The translations under genes and the position numbers were made by a program. A stretch of 23,219 bases of DNA from a virus: the IMG/VR virus record IMGVR_UViG_3300025853_009693, positions 1 through 23,219 of that record. One strand, written 5' to 3'. The notes below the pieces were generated by a model. It was given only the letters and a program-made list of their open reading frames with translations. It made no database searches and was not told where the DNA came from. Positions 14,196 to 21,064 of the stretch are shown here, in pieces (the first letter of the stretch is position 1; the number at the start of each line of letters is the position of its first letter).

Positions 14196-15316
14196 TAGTT
14201 TCTGAAGAGACTGCTGTATGGGCAGCAGATGAATTTATCAAATACTTTTCCCATATGGGAAATATTGAAGACTACATGCGTTTTGTCAAAATGAACGTAG
14301 TGTCTGGAACTAGCCGAATCTTTTCTCTTAAGGATGAGTTCTTCAATGAAGACATTCATCCAGAAGACATGGACTTTGAAATTGTCCGTGTTGGTGGAAA
14401 AGTTAAAGGTGGTTCTCTTCAAGTATCTCAGGAGTATTTTACTGAACTTCTTGCTGCAGTTTCTTCTCATAATAATGAGCAGAATGTTCCTGGTAGAGAA
14501 CTGAAGTGGGTTATCTTTGAGAAGAATACTAAAAAGATTCTTGGATTCATTCGTTTCGGTTCTCCAACGATTAATTCCAAACCTAGGAATCTTTGGTTGG
14601 GTAAGTGTCCTGACTTGAGTATCTTCAATCGTCATGCTGCTATGGGGTTCGTAATCGTGCCTGCACAACCCTTTGGCTACAATTACCTGGGCGGTAAACT
14701 CCTTGCCCTTCTGTGCTGCTCTCACTATGCCAGAGAGCGCCTTAATGAGGAGTTTGAGAAGGACATTGGACTATTTGAAACAACGTCTCTTTATGGTTCT
14801 GTAACTGATGCCTCTCAGTATGACGGACTCAAACCATTCATGAGATACAAGGGACTGACTGAGAGTAAGTTTCTACCGCTTCTTCATGATGATGTGTTTC
14901 ATAAACTGCATGATCATTTCACCTATCTGAACAACAACACTCCTTTGACTGACAACAGTGCTTCCTCTAAGAAGATGAAGCGTCAGACAAAGATGATTTC
15001 TATTATCCGCAACTCTCTTCAGGATAAGGAGAAACTTGAGTTGTTCAATACAACACTTGCTTCTGCATTTAGTATTACTCAAAAGAAGAGATTTTATATT
15101 TCCGACTACGGATACTCAAATATCCGCGAAGTAATCAATGGTGAGCAAGAAGAACTTATTCGTGGACAGAACTGGGATAAGTTTTATCTTGATAATATTA
15201 TCTCTTGGTGGAAAAAGAAAGCAACGAAGAGATATGAGAAACTCAAAGAGGAAGGTAGGTTCAGAGATAAGGTTGAACTCTGGACAGAAGATGACGACAT
15301 TCAGATTATTAGATAA
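14192..15316 (+). CDS. DUF4338/DruA-like protein (tentative) within the clamp-loader operon
   Basis: This 374-residue protein has a core (about 105-225) that reads ILGFIRFGSP (116-125), LWLGKCPDL, FNRHAAMGFVIVP, NYLGGKLLALLCCS (164-177) and LFETTSLYG (194-202), then SQYDGLKPFMRYKGLT. The order FGSP, a hydrophobic strand ending in P, a Gly-rich helix start and [E]TT-S-LYG reminds me of DUF4338, the family of DruA from the Druantia anti-phage system. A GNAT-like acyltransferase fold is an alternative. The C-terminal 100 residues are basic and helical (WWKKKATKRYEKLKEEGR). It stands between gp44 and gp62, neighbours in T4, with overlaps on both sides. No function is shown. Confidence 0.55.
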   Translation: MIVSEETAVWAADEFIKYFSHMGNIEDYMRFVKMNVVSGTSRIFSLKDEFFNEDIHPEDMDFEIVRVGGKVKGGSLQVSQEYFTELLAAVSSHNNEQNVPGRELKWVIFEKNTKKILGFIRFGSPTINSKPRNLWLGKCPDLSIFNRHAAMGFVIVPAQPFGYNYLGGKLLALLCCSHYARERLNEEFEKDIGLFETTSLYGSVTDASQYDGLKPFMRYKGLTESKFLPLLHDDVFHKLHDHFTYLNNNTPLTDNSASSKKMKRQTKMISIIRNSLQDKEKLELFNTTLASAFSITQKKRFYISDYGYSNIREVINGEQEELIRGQNWDKFYLDNIISWWKKKATKRYEKLKEEGRFRDKVELWTEDDDIQIIR

Positions 15317-15684
15317 TGGAACTCAAAGATTGGCTGAACTCAATTAACTTTACAAAAGAAGATTTGTCAGAGGATATCAAATCCTATCCTCCATATATTA
15401 TCAATCGTTGTCTCTCTGGACATCTTGATTGTGTTTTGTTTGCAAATGAAATGAATAAGTATCATTTCCTAGAAAAAGATATGCAATATTCATTTTATCT
15501 AAATAGTCTCAGGAAAAAGAAGAGATTCTCTCCTTGGCTCCGTAAGGATAAAGTCACCGACTTAGAATGTGTAAAACAATACTATGGTTATAGTAATGAA
15601 AAAGCATCCCAAGCACTGAAAATCCTGACAAACGAACAAATCACTTTTATTAAACAACGACTTGACATTGGAGGAACAAAATGA
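15316..15684 (+). CDS. 62: gp62 clamp-loader small subunit
   Basis: At 122 residues it is shorter than T4 gp62 (187). The assignment rests on MELKDWLNSINFTKEDL, PPYIINRCLSGHLDCVLFANEMN and RFSPWLRKDKVTDLECVKQYYGYSNEKA, a pattern I associate with T4-type gp62, and on position directly before regA, as in T4. It has no ATPase motif; gp62 is the non-catalytic subunit that holds the gp44 tetramer to the clamp. The start overlaps the upstream stop by one base (TAATG), and its own stop overlaps the regA ATG (ATGA). Confidence 0.85.
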   Translation: MELKDWLNSINFTKEDLSEDIKSYPPYIINRCLSGHLDCVLFANEMNKYHFLEKDMQYSFYLNSLRKKKRFSPWLRKDKVTDLECVKQYYGYSNEKASQALKILTNEQITFIKQRLDIGGTK

Positions 15685-16121
15685 CTACTACGGTAGAACC
15701 TACAGTACAGTGGTCTCAAGACCAGATGGTGGAGGTAATTCTTAATGAACCTGATGACTTCCTTAAAGTCCGTGAGACTTTAACCCGCATCGGAGTTGCA
15801 TCACGCAAAGAGAAGAAACTCTATCAATCATGCCATATCCTGCATAAACAGGGTAGATATTTTATTGTTCACTTTAAGGAACTGTTTGCACTTGATGGCA
15901 AACACGCTAACCTCACAGTGAATGATGTTCAGCGTCGTAATCGCATTGCACGTTTGCTTGCAGACTGGGGATTGATTACGATTGTCAAAGAGGATAGTGT
16001 TGTTGATATTGCTCCTCTGAATCAAATCAAGGTTCTTGCTTATAAGGATAAGGGCGATTGGATTCTTGAGCAGAAGTATAACATTGGTAAGAAGGGTAAA
16101 ACTCAAGAGCAAGAAGCATAA
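15681..16121 (+). CDS. regA: RegA translational repressor
   Basis: At 146 residues it is longer than T4 RegA (122), mainly through a basic C-terminal tail (KKGKTQEQEA). Recognised segments are DDFLKVRETLTRIGVASRKEKKLYQSCHILHKQGRYFIVHFKELFAL, read here as DFLKVRETLTRIG and LYQSCHILHKQGRYFIVHFK, and LTVNDVQRRNRIARLLADWGL. RegA binds mRNA at the start codons of early genes, including the gp44 and gp45 genes in T4, and blocks their translation. It closes the clamp/clamp-loader operon and overlaps gp62 by 4 bases. A late-promoter-like motif overlaps its stop codon. Confidence 0.92.
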   Translation: MTTTVEPTVQWSQDQMVEVILNEPDDFLKVRETLTRIGVASRKEKKLYQSCHILHKQGRYFIVHFKELFALDGKHANLTVNDVQRRNRIARLLADWGLITIVKEDSVVDIAPLNQIKVLAYKDKGDWILEQKYNIGKKGKTQEQEA

Positions 16122-16124
16122 ATA
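16118..16124 (+). promoter_or_regulatory. Late-promoter-like motif ATAAATA at the regA stop
   Basis: ATAAATA overlaps the TAA stop of regA (16119-16121). It matches the late motif seen at 75-81 and 427-433. A transcript from it would begin near 16129 and meet the terminator at 16178-16204 before hsp20. Function is inferred from the motif only. Confidence 0.4.
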
Positions 16125-16128
16125 GTAA

Positions 16129-16204
16129 GTCGCCTTTCGTGCGCGACACGCTACATACGGAATATACGCTACAAAATGACGGGTTTCACTACCCGTCTTT
16201 TTTT
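16129..16204 (+). ncRNA. Candidate short RNA between a late motif and a terminator
   Basis: About 76 bases lie between the expected start of the late-type motif at 16118-16124 and the end of a strong terminator. A 5 bp hairpin GTCGC/GCGAC (16129-16133 with 16143-16147) opens the segment. ACGCTACA occurs twice, 18 bases apart (16148-16155 and 16166-16173), and the terminator hairpin closes it. No reading frame of note is present. This may be only a regA 3' untranslated region. A separate short RNA is a hypothesis. Confidence 0.3.
16178..16204 (+). terminator. Rho-independent terminator after regA
   Basis: GACGGGT (16178-16184), loop TTCACT, ACCCGTC (16191-16197), then seven T (16198-16204). 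The stem is a perfect 7 bp. It ends the gp45 to regA transcription unit and separates it from hsp20. Confidence 0.92.
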
Positions 16205-16213
16205 GTCTTCTTG

Positions 16214-16219
16214 TATAAT
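16214..16219 (+). promoter_or_regulatory. -10 box TATAAT for hsp20
   Basis: A perfect TATAAT lies 10 bases after the terminator, inside TTGTATAATT. No good -35 is seen 16-18 bases upstream, since that stretch is the terminator arm. Start near 16226 gives a leader of about 55 bases. The hsp20 start is set by AAGGAG (16267-16272), 8 bases before ATG 16281, the best ribosome site in the window. Confidence 0.6.
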
Positions 16220-16280
16220 TAGTAGTGGATGCCGAAAGGATCCACACAACACAAACTCGCTTTTTTAAGGAGCTACCATA

Positions 16281-16712
16281 ATGAACATTCAGCGTTATAC
16301 TGCTGCGGATCTTAATAACCTGATGGATAAGATTACCCGCAACAGCATTGGTATGGACGAATACTTCGATCGTCTATTTAATCTTCACGAAACTACAAAG
16401 AATTACCCACCTTATAATCTAATTCAGGTAAATAATGTAGAATCTCATTTAGAGATTGCACTAGCAGGATTTAAGAAAGGAGAGGTCAATGTCTTCACGG
16501 AGTATGGAAAACTTTTTGTCGAGGGGCAACGGGAGGACACCGAATCCGAAAAGACGTTTGTCCACAAGGGATTGGCTCAAAGAAGTTTTCAACGAGCGTG
16601 GACTTTATCCGACGACACAGAAGTACGGGAAGTCACCTTCGAAGACGGACTCCTCAGAATCGTCCTCGGAAAAATAGTTCCAGAGCATCATGCCCGTAAG
16701 GATTATCTCTAA
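16281..16712 (+). CDS. hsp20: Small heat-shock protein (Hsp20/alpha-crystallin family)
   Basis: In 143 residues it has an alpha-crystallin domain (about 44-131): YPPYNLIQVNNVESHLEIALAGFKKGEVNVF, read as YNLIQVNN plus LEIALAGFKKGEV, then LFVEGQRE, RSFQRAWTLSDDTEVREVTFEDGLLRI. The A-G-F/V and the DGLLRI strand are family hallmarks. The C-terminus (IVPEHHARKDYL) has only a weak version of the IxI anchor. Hsp20 proteins hold unfolding proteins in soluble oligomers; the gene is near-universal in T4-like cyanophages. It has its own leader, a strong ribosome site, and terminators on both sides, so it is expressed as a single-gene unit. Confidence 0.93.
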   Translation: MNIQRYTAADLNNLMDKITRNSIGMDEYFDRLFNLHETTKNYPPYNLIQVNNVESHLEIALAGFKKGEVNVFTEYGKLFVEGQREDTESEKTFVHKGLAQRSFQRAWTLSDDTEVREVTFEDGLLRIVLGKIVPEHHARKDYL

Positions 16713-16715
16713 ATA
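16709..16715 (+). promoter_or_regulatory. Late-promoter-like motif CTAAATA at the hsp20 stop
   Basis: CTAAATA overlaps the hsp20 TAA (16710-16712). It resembles the cyanophage form of the late motif. Start near 16722 would give only about 60 bases before the terminator at 16744-16784. The assignment is by motif only. Confidence 0.4.
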
Positions 16716-16743
16716 ATAACGAATATCGTCGGCGCTATGCCAC

Positions 16744-16784
16744 GAGGGGCAACTGGCAAAATCCAGTTGACGCCCCTCTTTTTT
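16744..16784 (+). terminator. Rho-independent terminator after hsp20
   Basis: The left arm GAGGGGC-AACTGG (16744-16756) pairs with CCAGTT and GCCCCTC (16763-16778) across a CAAAAT loop. A 3-base bulge GAC (16769-16771) sits in the right arm. Six T follow (16779-16784). The paired length is 13 bp. The bulge also forms part of the -35 box of the next promoter. Confidence 0.93.
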
Positions 16785-16795
16785 ATTGGTAGAAT
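16767..16795 (+). promoter_or_regulatory. Promoter whose -35 lies in the terminator stem
   Basis: TTGACG (16767-16772), 17 bases, then TAGAAT (16790-16795). The -35 spans the bulge in the right arm of the hsp20 terminator, and the T tract forms most of the spacer. Predicted start is near 16802. This is only about 6 bases before ATG 16808, so the GGAGG at 16800-16804 would be mostly outside the transcript and the first gene would be nearly leaderless unless ATG 16817 is used. The match is good but start mapping is lacking. Confidence 0.65.
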
Positions 16796-16807
16796 AAATG
16801 GAGGTTA

Positions 16808-17194
16808 ATGTATTCTATGACAATCAAACTTGTATTACTGAAATCTGGTGAAGACATTATTGCCGATGTTGCAGAAATGGCTTCTGGTGAGGGTGAAGAT
16901 AAAAGAGTAGTTGGATATTTCCTTCACAAACCATGTATTGTTAAACTCAGAGATTCTCAGGTTTTGACTGAAGAAGTTGAAGCAGAGCAAAAATCTTCAT
17001 TTAAGGTATCTTTGTTTCCATGGATGCCACTCACTTCAGATAAAACCATTCCCGTTCCTGCCGATTGGTTGGTAACTATGGTTGAACCAAAAGAAAAACT
17101 AAAACAAATGTACATTGAGGATGTTTTAACGTATGGACAAGATAATCAAAGTTCTGGTTCTGACGAACAATCAGATTCTAATCAGTCAGATTGA
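16808..17194 (+). CDS. Sm-like (Lsm-fold) small protein, paralogue B
   Basis: This protein has 128 residues from ATG 16808, or 125 from ATG 16817 (GGAGG at 16800-16804 lies 3 or 12 bases ahead). Numbered from 16817: VLLKSGEDIIADVAE (6-20), HKPCIVKL (37-44), VSLFPWMPL (64-72), then KTIPVPADWLVTMVEPKEKLKQMY. The same strand pattern and the LK-[ST]-GE-[ED]-I, P-x-IV and [EF]PW landmarks occur in the 1922-2317 protein. The first strands resemble Sm1. RNA binding is inferred from the fold only. The last 20 residues are a Ser/Asp/Gln tail (QSSGSDEQSDSNQSD), encoded where the next gene already runs in another frame (62-base overlap). Confidence 0.72.
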   Translation: MYSMTIKLVLLKSGEDIIADVAEMASGEGEDKRVVGYFLHKPCIVKLRDSQVLTEEVEAEQKSSFKVSLFPWMPLTSDKTIPVPADWLVTMVEPKEKLKQMYIEDVLTYGQDNQSSGSDEQSDSNQSD

Positions 17195-17390
17195 AGAAGT
17201 TGGTGCTGATATTGGAGAACCTGATTGTAAACTGATAAATCCTTTTGTAATTAAAGATAGAAGCACCCTGGAACCATTCTTGCTAGAATACACAAAGCAA
17301 GATACATTTATGATGAGCTCTGACAAGATTATAACTCTTGCAGATCCTATGCCCACCCTACTTGAAAAATATCAGGACTTGATTAAGTAA
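17133..17390 (+). CDS. Sm-like (Lsm-fold) small protein, paralogue C
   Basis: This 85-residue protein starts 62 bases inside the previous gene in another frame. KVLVLTNNQILISQIEEVG (6-24), KLINPFVI (33-40), TLEPFLLEYTKQDTFMM (45-61) and KIITLADPMPTLLEKYQDLI (65-84) align with paralogues A and B through NP-x-[IV], [EF]P[WF], D-x-F/T and the closing T-x-x-x-P-x-x-x-L-x-x-x-Y. The conserved Gly of the first turn is replaced (TNNQ). GAGG at 17117-17120 lies 12 bases ahead. The first strand begins within the overlap, so a later start would remove it. TAATG couples it to the polymerase gene. Confidence 0.72.
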   Translation: MDKIIKVLVLTNNQILISQIEEVGADIGEPDCKLINPFVIKDRSTLEPFLLEYTKQDTFMMSSDKIITLADPMPTLLEKYQDLIK

Positions 17391-19885
17391 TGCGTTTTTA
17401 CACTAATGTTCAATTGATTGGCAATCAGTTCCTCGTTCGGGGGGTTGATAATGGGAAAAGGTATGAACATCGTGATGAATTTTTTCCCACTTTGTATGTA
17501 AAGACAAAAAAAGAATCTAAGTATAAAACGCTAAATGGTGAATCTGTAGAAGAAGTTAATCCTGGAACTGTTCGGGATTGTCGGGAGTTCTACAAGAAAT
17601 ATGATGAGGTAGATGGCTTTGCCATTTACGGAAACGATAGGTACATCTATCAATATATTTCTGAGAAGTATCCAGAAGATGAAATCAAGTTTGATATTAG
17701 TCAAATCAAACTAGTCACTCTTGATATTGAGGTTGCTTCTGAGCAAGGATTCCCTGATGTTGAATCTTGTTCAGAAGAAATCCTTGCCATTACTATTCAG
17801 GACTACACTACAAAGAAGATTATTACTTGGGGAGTTAAACCCTTTAATAATAAACAGAGTAATGTAACCTATCATCACTGCCCAAGTGAGTATGAACTTC
17901 TCAATCACTTCATTAACTATTGGATGGTTGATGTTCCAGATGTGATTACTGGTTGGAACATTGAGATGTATGATATTCCTTATATCTGCAAGAGACTCAA
18001 TAGGGTTCTTGGTGAGAAACTGATGAAACGTTTCTCTCCTTGGGGACTTGTAAGTGAGGGTGAAGCCTTTGTTAAAGGACGTAGACACACAACCTTTGAT
18101 GTTGGTGGTGTGACTCAACTTGACTATCTTAATCTTTATAAGAAGTTTACTTATAAAGCACAAGAATCATATCGTCTTGATTATATTGCTGAAGTAGAAC
18201 TTGGACAGAAGAAACTCGATCACTCTGAGTTTGATACCTTTAAGGACTTCTATACTCAAGGTTGGCAAAAGTTTATTGAATATAACATCGTTGACGTGGA
18301 ACTTGTCGATCGCCTAGAAGACAAGATGAAACTGATTGAACTCGCTCTCACCATGGCTTATGATGCCAAGGTGAATTATGTTGACGTGTTCTATCAAGTA
18401 AGAATGTGGGACAATATTATCTACAACTACTTGAAGAAGAGAAACATTGTTATTCCTCCTAAAGTTCGTTCTGATAAGAATGAAAAGTATGCTGGTGCAT
18501 ATGTTAAAGAACCTATTCCTGGCAAGTATGATTGGGTTGTGAGCTTTGACTTGAACTCTCTATACCCACACCTCATCATGCAATACAACATTTCTCCAGA
18601 AACTCTTCTTGATGAAAGGCACCCTACGGTGACAGTAGATAAGATTCTGAATGAGGAACTTAGTTTTGTGTTGTATAAGGATAATGCAATCTGTGCTAAT
18701 GGTGCAATGTTCCGCAAAGATGTCCGTGGATTCCTTCCAGAATTGATGGAGAAGATGTATGGCGATAGGGTTATCTTCAAGAAGAAAATGCTTGCAGCAA
18801 AACAGCAGTATGAGAAGACTCCGACTAAAGCACTAGAAAAAGAAATCGCCCGTTGTAACAACATTCAAATGGCGAAAAAGATTTCTCTTAACTCTGCTTA
18901 TGGTGCTATTGGCAATCAATACTTCAGGTATTACAAACTAGCAAATGCAGAGGCTATTACTCTTTCTGGACAAGTCTCTATCCGTTGGATTGAGGGTAAG
19001 ATGAATCAATATCTAAATAATCTTTTGCAAACAGAAGATGTCGATTATGTTGTCGCATCAGATACTGATTCGATTTATCTTAATCTTGGACCTCTTGTTG
19101 ATAAATTTTTTGCTTCTAAGTCTGACGATAAAGAGTCAATCGTCAAAATTCTTGATAAGATCTGTCAAGATAAGTTTGAACCGTTCATTGAACAATCTTA
19201 CCAGGAACTTGCGGACTATGTATCGGCATATGATCAGAAGATGCAGATGAAGCGTGAGAATATTGCTGATCGTGGTATTTGGACTGCGAAGAAGCGATAC
19301 ATTCTCAATGTCTGGAACAGTGAAGGAGTTCAATATTCGGAACCCAAACTGAAGATGATGGGTATTGAAGCTGTTAAATCATCTACACCTGCACCATGTC
19401 GTAAGATGATTAAGAATGCTTTGAATCTGGTTATGACTGGAACAGAAGATGATGTAATTGACTTTATCGAAAAGAGTCGTAAGGAATTTAAAAACCTTCC
19501 CCCAGAAGATATTTCATTCCCTCGTTCAGCGTCTGATGTTGTTAAGTACAAGTCTTCGTCAGACATTTATGTAAAAGGAACACCAATTCATATTCGTGGT
19601 GCATTGTTGTTCAATCATTATATTAAAGAGAAAAATTTGTCGAATAAGTATTCTCTTATTCAGAATGGTGAGAAAATTAAGTTCTGCTATCTGAAAAAAC
19701 CAAATATCATTCACGAAAATATCATTTCCTTCATTCAAGAATTTCCAAAGGAATTGGGAATTGACAAGTACGTTGACTATGACTTACAATTTGAGAAAGC
19801 ATTTTTAGAACCACTTAAGGCAATCTTGGATGCAATCGGTTGGAATGTCGAAAAAACTGTAAACCTAGAATCGTTTTTCTTTTAA
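17390..19885 (+). CDS. 43: gp43 family B DNA polymerase
   Basis: In 831 residues (T4: 898) there is a 3'-5' exonuclease domain with LDIEVA (D112, E114), TGWNIEMYD and YNIVDVELVDRL (Exo III). The palm and fingers follow with motif A SFDLNSLYP (D387), motif B KKISLNSAYG (496-505) and motif C SDTDS (D558 and D560). A KxY-like KKRYILNVW lies near 634. All catalytic residues are present. It is the replicative enzyme, held to DNA by gp45. It starts on the overlapping TAATG of paralogue C and ends on the start of a 54-residue gene. Confidence 0.98.
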   Translation: MRFYTNVQLIGNQFLVRGVDNGKRYEHRDEFFPTLYVKTKKESKYKTLNGESVEEVNPGTVRDCREFYKKYDEVDGFAIYGNDRYIYQYISEKYPEDEIKFDISQIKLVTLDIEVASEQGFPDVESCSEEILAITIQDYTTKKIITWGVKPFNNKQSNVTYHHCPSEYELLNHFINYWMVDVPDVITGWNIEMYDIPYICKRLNRVLGEKLMKRFSPWGLVSEGEAFVKGRRHTTFDVGGVTQLDYLNLYKKFTYKAQESYRLDYIAEVELGQKKLDHSEFDTFKDFYTQGWQKFIEYNIVDVELVDRLEDKMKLIELALTMAYDAKVNYVDVFYQVRMWDNIIYNYLKKRNIVIPPKVRSDKNEKYAGAYVKEPIPGKYDWVVSFDLNSLYPHLIMQYNISPETLLDERHPTVTVDKILNEELSFVLYKDNAICANGAMFRKDVRGFLPELMEKMYGDRVIFKKKMLAAKQQYEKTPTKALEKEIARCNNIQMAKKISLNSAYGAIGNQYFRYYKLANAEAITLSGQVSIRWIEGKMNQYLNNLLQTEDVDYVVASDTDSIYLNLGPLVDKFFASKSDDKESIVKILDKICQDKFEPFIEQSYQELADYVSAYDQKMQMKRENIADRGIWTAKKRYILNVWNSEGVQYSEPKLKMMGIEAVKSSTPAPCRKMIKNALNLVMTGTEDDVIDFIEKSRKEFKNLPPEDISFPRSASDVVKYKSSSDIYVKGTPIHIRGALLFNHYIKEKNLSNKYSLIQNGEKIKFCYLKKPNIIHENIISFIQEFPKELGIDKYVDYDLQFEKAFLEPLKAILDAIGWNVEKTVNLESFFF

Positions 19886-20049
19886 TGGATTTGCCTATTA
19901 ATGACAAAGAGCTTGCTACTATCGTGAATGCAATGGCTCTTGGTGGTGATACTGCTCTGTATCAAAAACTTAAACTGGTAAAGGAATTGCGTGAGCAAGA
20001 CTTGCCTTATAAAAAAATACTTCGTGAACAATACGGGATGGTAGCTTGA
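19885..20049 (+). CDS. 54-residue protein between gp43 and uvsX, unknown function
   Basis: ATG 19885 shares one base with the gp43 stop (TAATG), and the TGA (20047-20049) shares one base with the uvsX ATG. The product MDLPINDKELATIVNAMALG... is helical, ends LPYKKILREQYGMVA and has no motif I recognise. The frame is open further upstream, but the earlier ATG (19840) lies deep in gp43, so 19885 is the natural start. Double coupling in the core replication block argues that it is real. Confidence 0.75.
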   Translation: MDLPINDKELATIVNAMALGGDTALYQKLKLVKELREQDLPYKKILREQYGMVA

Positions 20050-21053
20050 TGGATTTTCTTAAAGATATTGTAAAAGAGATTGGTGATGACTTCACCAAAC
20101 TTGCATCAGACATTGATGAGACTGAAACATATGTTGACACAGGTTCGTACATTTTTAACGCACTGGTTTCAGGTAGTGTATTTGGTGGTGTATCTGGGAA
20201 TAAGATTACTGCTATTGCTGGAGAGTCTTCTACTGGAAAGACTTTCTTCTCTCTCGCTGTGGTTAAGAATTTCCTTGATTCCAATCCTGATGGTTACTGC
20301 CTCTATTTTGACACTGAGGCTGCTATTACCAAATCTCTAATTGAGTCTCGCGGTATTGACACTTCTCGTCTTGTCGTTGTTAATGTCGTAACAATTGAGG
20401 AGTTTCGTGGCAAAGCACTCAAAGCAGTAGATATATACCTTAAGAAACCCTTAGAAGAACGCAAACCTTGCATGTTTGTGCTAGACTCTTTGGGTATGCT
20501 TTCCACAGAGAAAGAAATTACTGATGCGCTGAACGACAAACAAGTTCGTGACATGACTAAATCTCAATTAGTCAAAGGTGCATTCCGTATGCTCACACTC
20601 AAGTTGGGACAAGCAAACATTCCAATGATAGTTACCAACCACACCTACGATGTTATCGGAGCTTACGTACCAACTAAAGAAATGGGTGGAGGCAGCGGAC
20701 TCAAATACGCAGCGTCTACAATCATTTATCTCAGCAAAAAGAAAGAAAAGGACGGAACAGAAATTGTCGGCAATCTTATCAAAGCTAAGACTGCTAAGTC
20801 GCGTCTGAGCAAGGAGAACAAAGATGTTACGGTACGTTTGTATTACGATGAGCGTGGCCTTGATCGTTATTACGGTCTTCTTGAACTCGGTGAGATTGGC
20901 GGTATCTGGAAGAACGTCGCTGGACGCTACGAGATTGACGGCAAAAAAGTCTATGCTAAAGCAATTCTCAAAGAGCCCGAAGTTTATTTCACTCCAGAAG
21001 TAATGGAACAACTTGATGAGATTGCTAAGCGAGAGTTTAGTTATGGAAACTGA
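20049..21053 (+). CDS. uvsX: UvsX recombinase (RecA-like)
   Basis: This 334-residue protein (T4: 391) has Walker A GESSTGKT (58-65), the YFDTEAA strand (87-93) and Walker B CMFVLDS (D146). It also has TNHTYDVIGAYVPTKEMGGGSGLKYAAS, which includes the L2 DNA-binding region, here seen as TNHTYD and GGGSGLKY. UvsX forms filaments on ssDNA and starts recombination-dependent replication with UvsY. TTG 20046 is in frame, but ATG 20049 gives the TGATG junction seen elsewhere here. gp41 follows after 11 bases. Confidence 0.97.
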   Translation: MDFLKDIVKEIGDDFTKLASDIDETETYVDTGSYIFNALVSGSVFGGVSGNKITAIAGESSTGKTFFSLAVVKNFLDSNPDGYCLYFDTEAAITKSLIESRGIDTSRLVVVNVVTIEEFRGKALKAVDIYLKKPLEERKPCMFVLDSLGMLSTEKEITDALNDKQVRDMTKSQLVKGAFRMLTLKLGQANIPMIVTNHTYDVIGAYVPTKEMGGGSGLKYAASTIIYLSKKKEKDGTEIVGNLIKAKTAKSRLSKENKDVTVRLYYDERGLDRYYGLLELGEIGGIWKNVAGRYEIDGKKVYAKAILKEPEVYFTPEVMEQLDEIAKREFSYGN

Positions 21054-21064
21054 TTAAATTTTAA

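Noticed and set aside
16489-16677. + strand frame of 62 codons
   Set aside because: An alternate frame of hsp20; the alpha-crystallin domain is read in the other frame.
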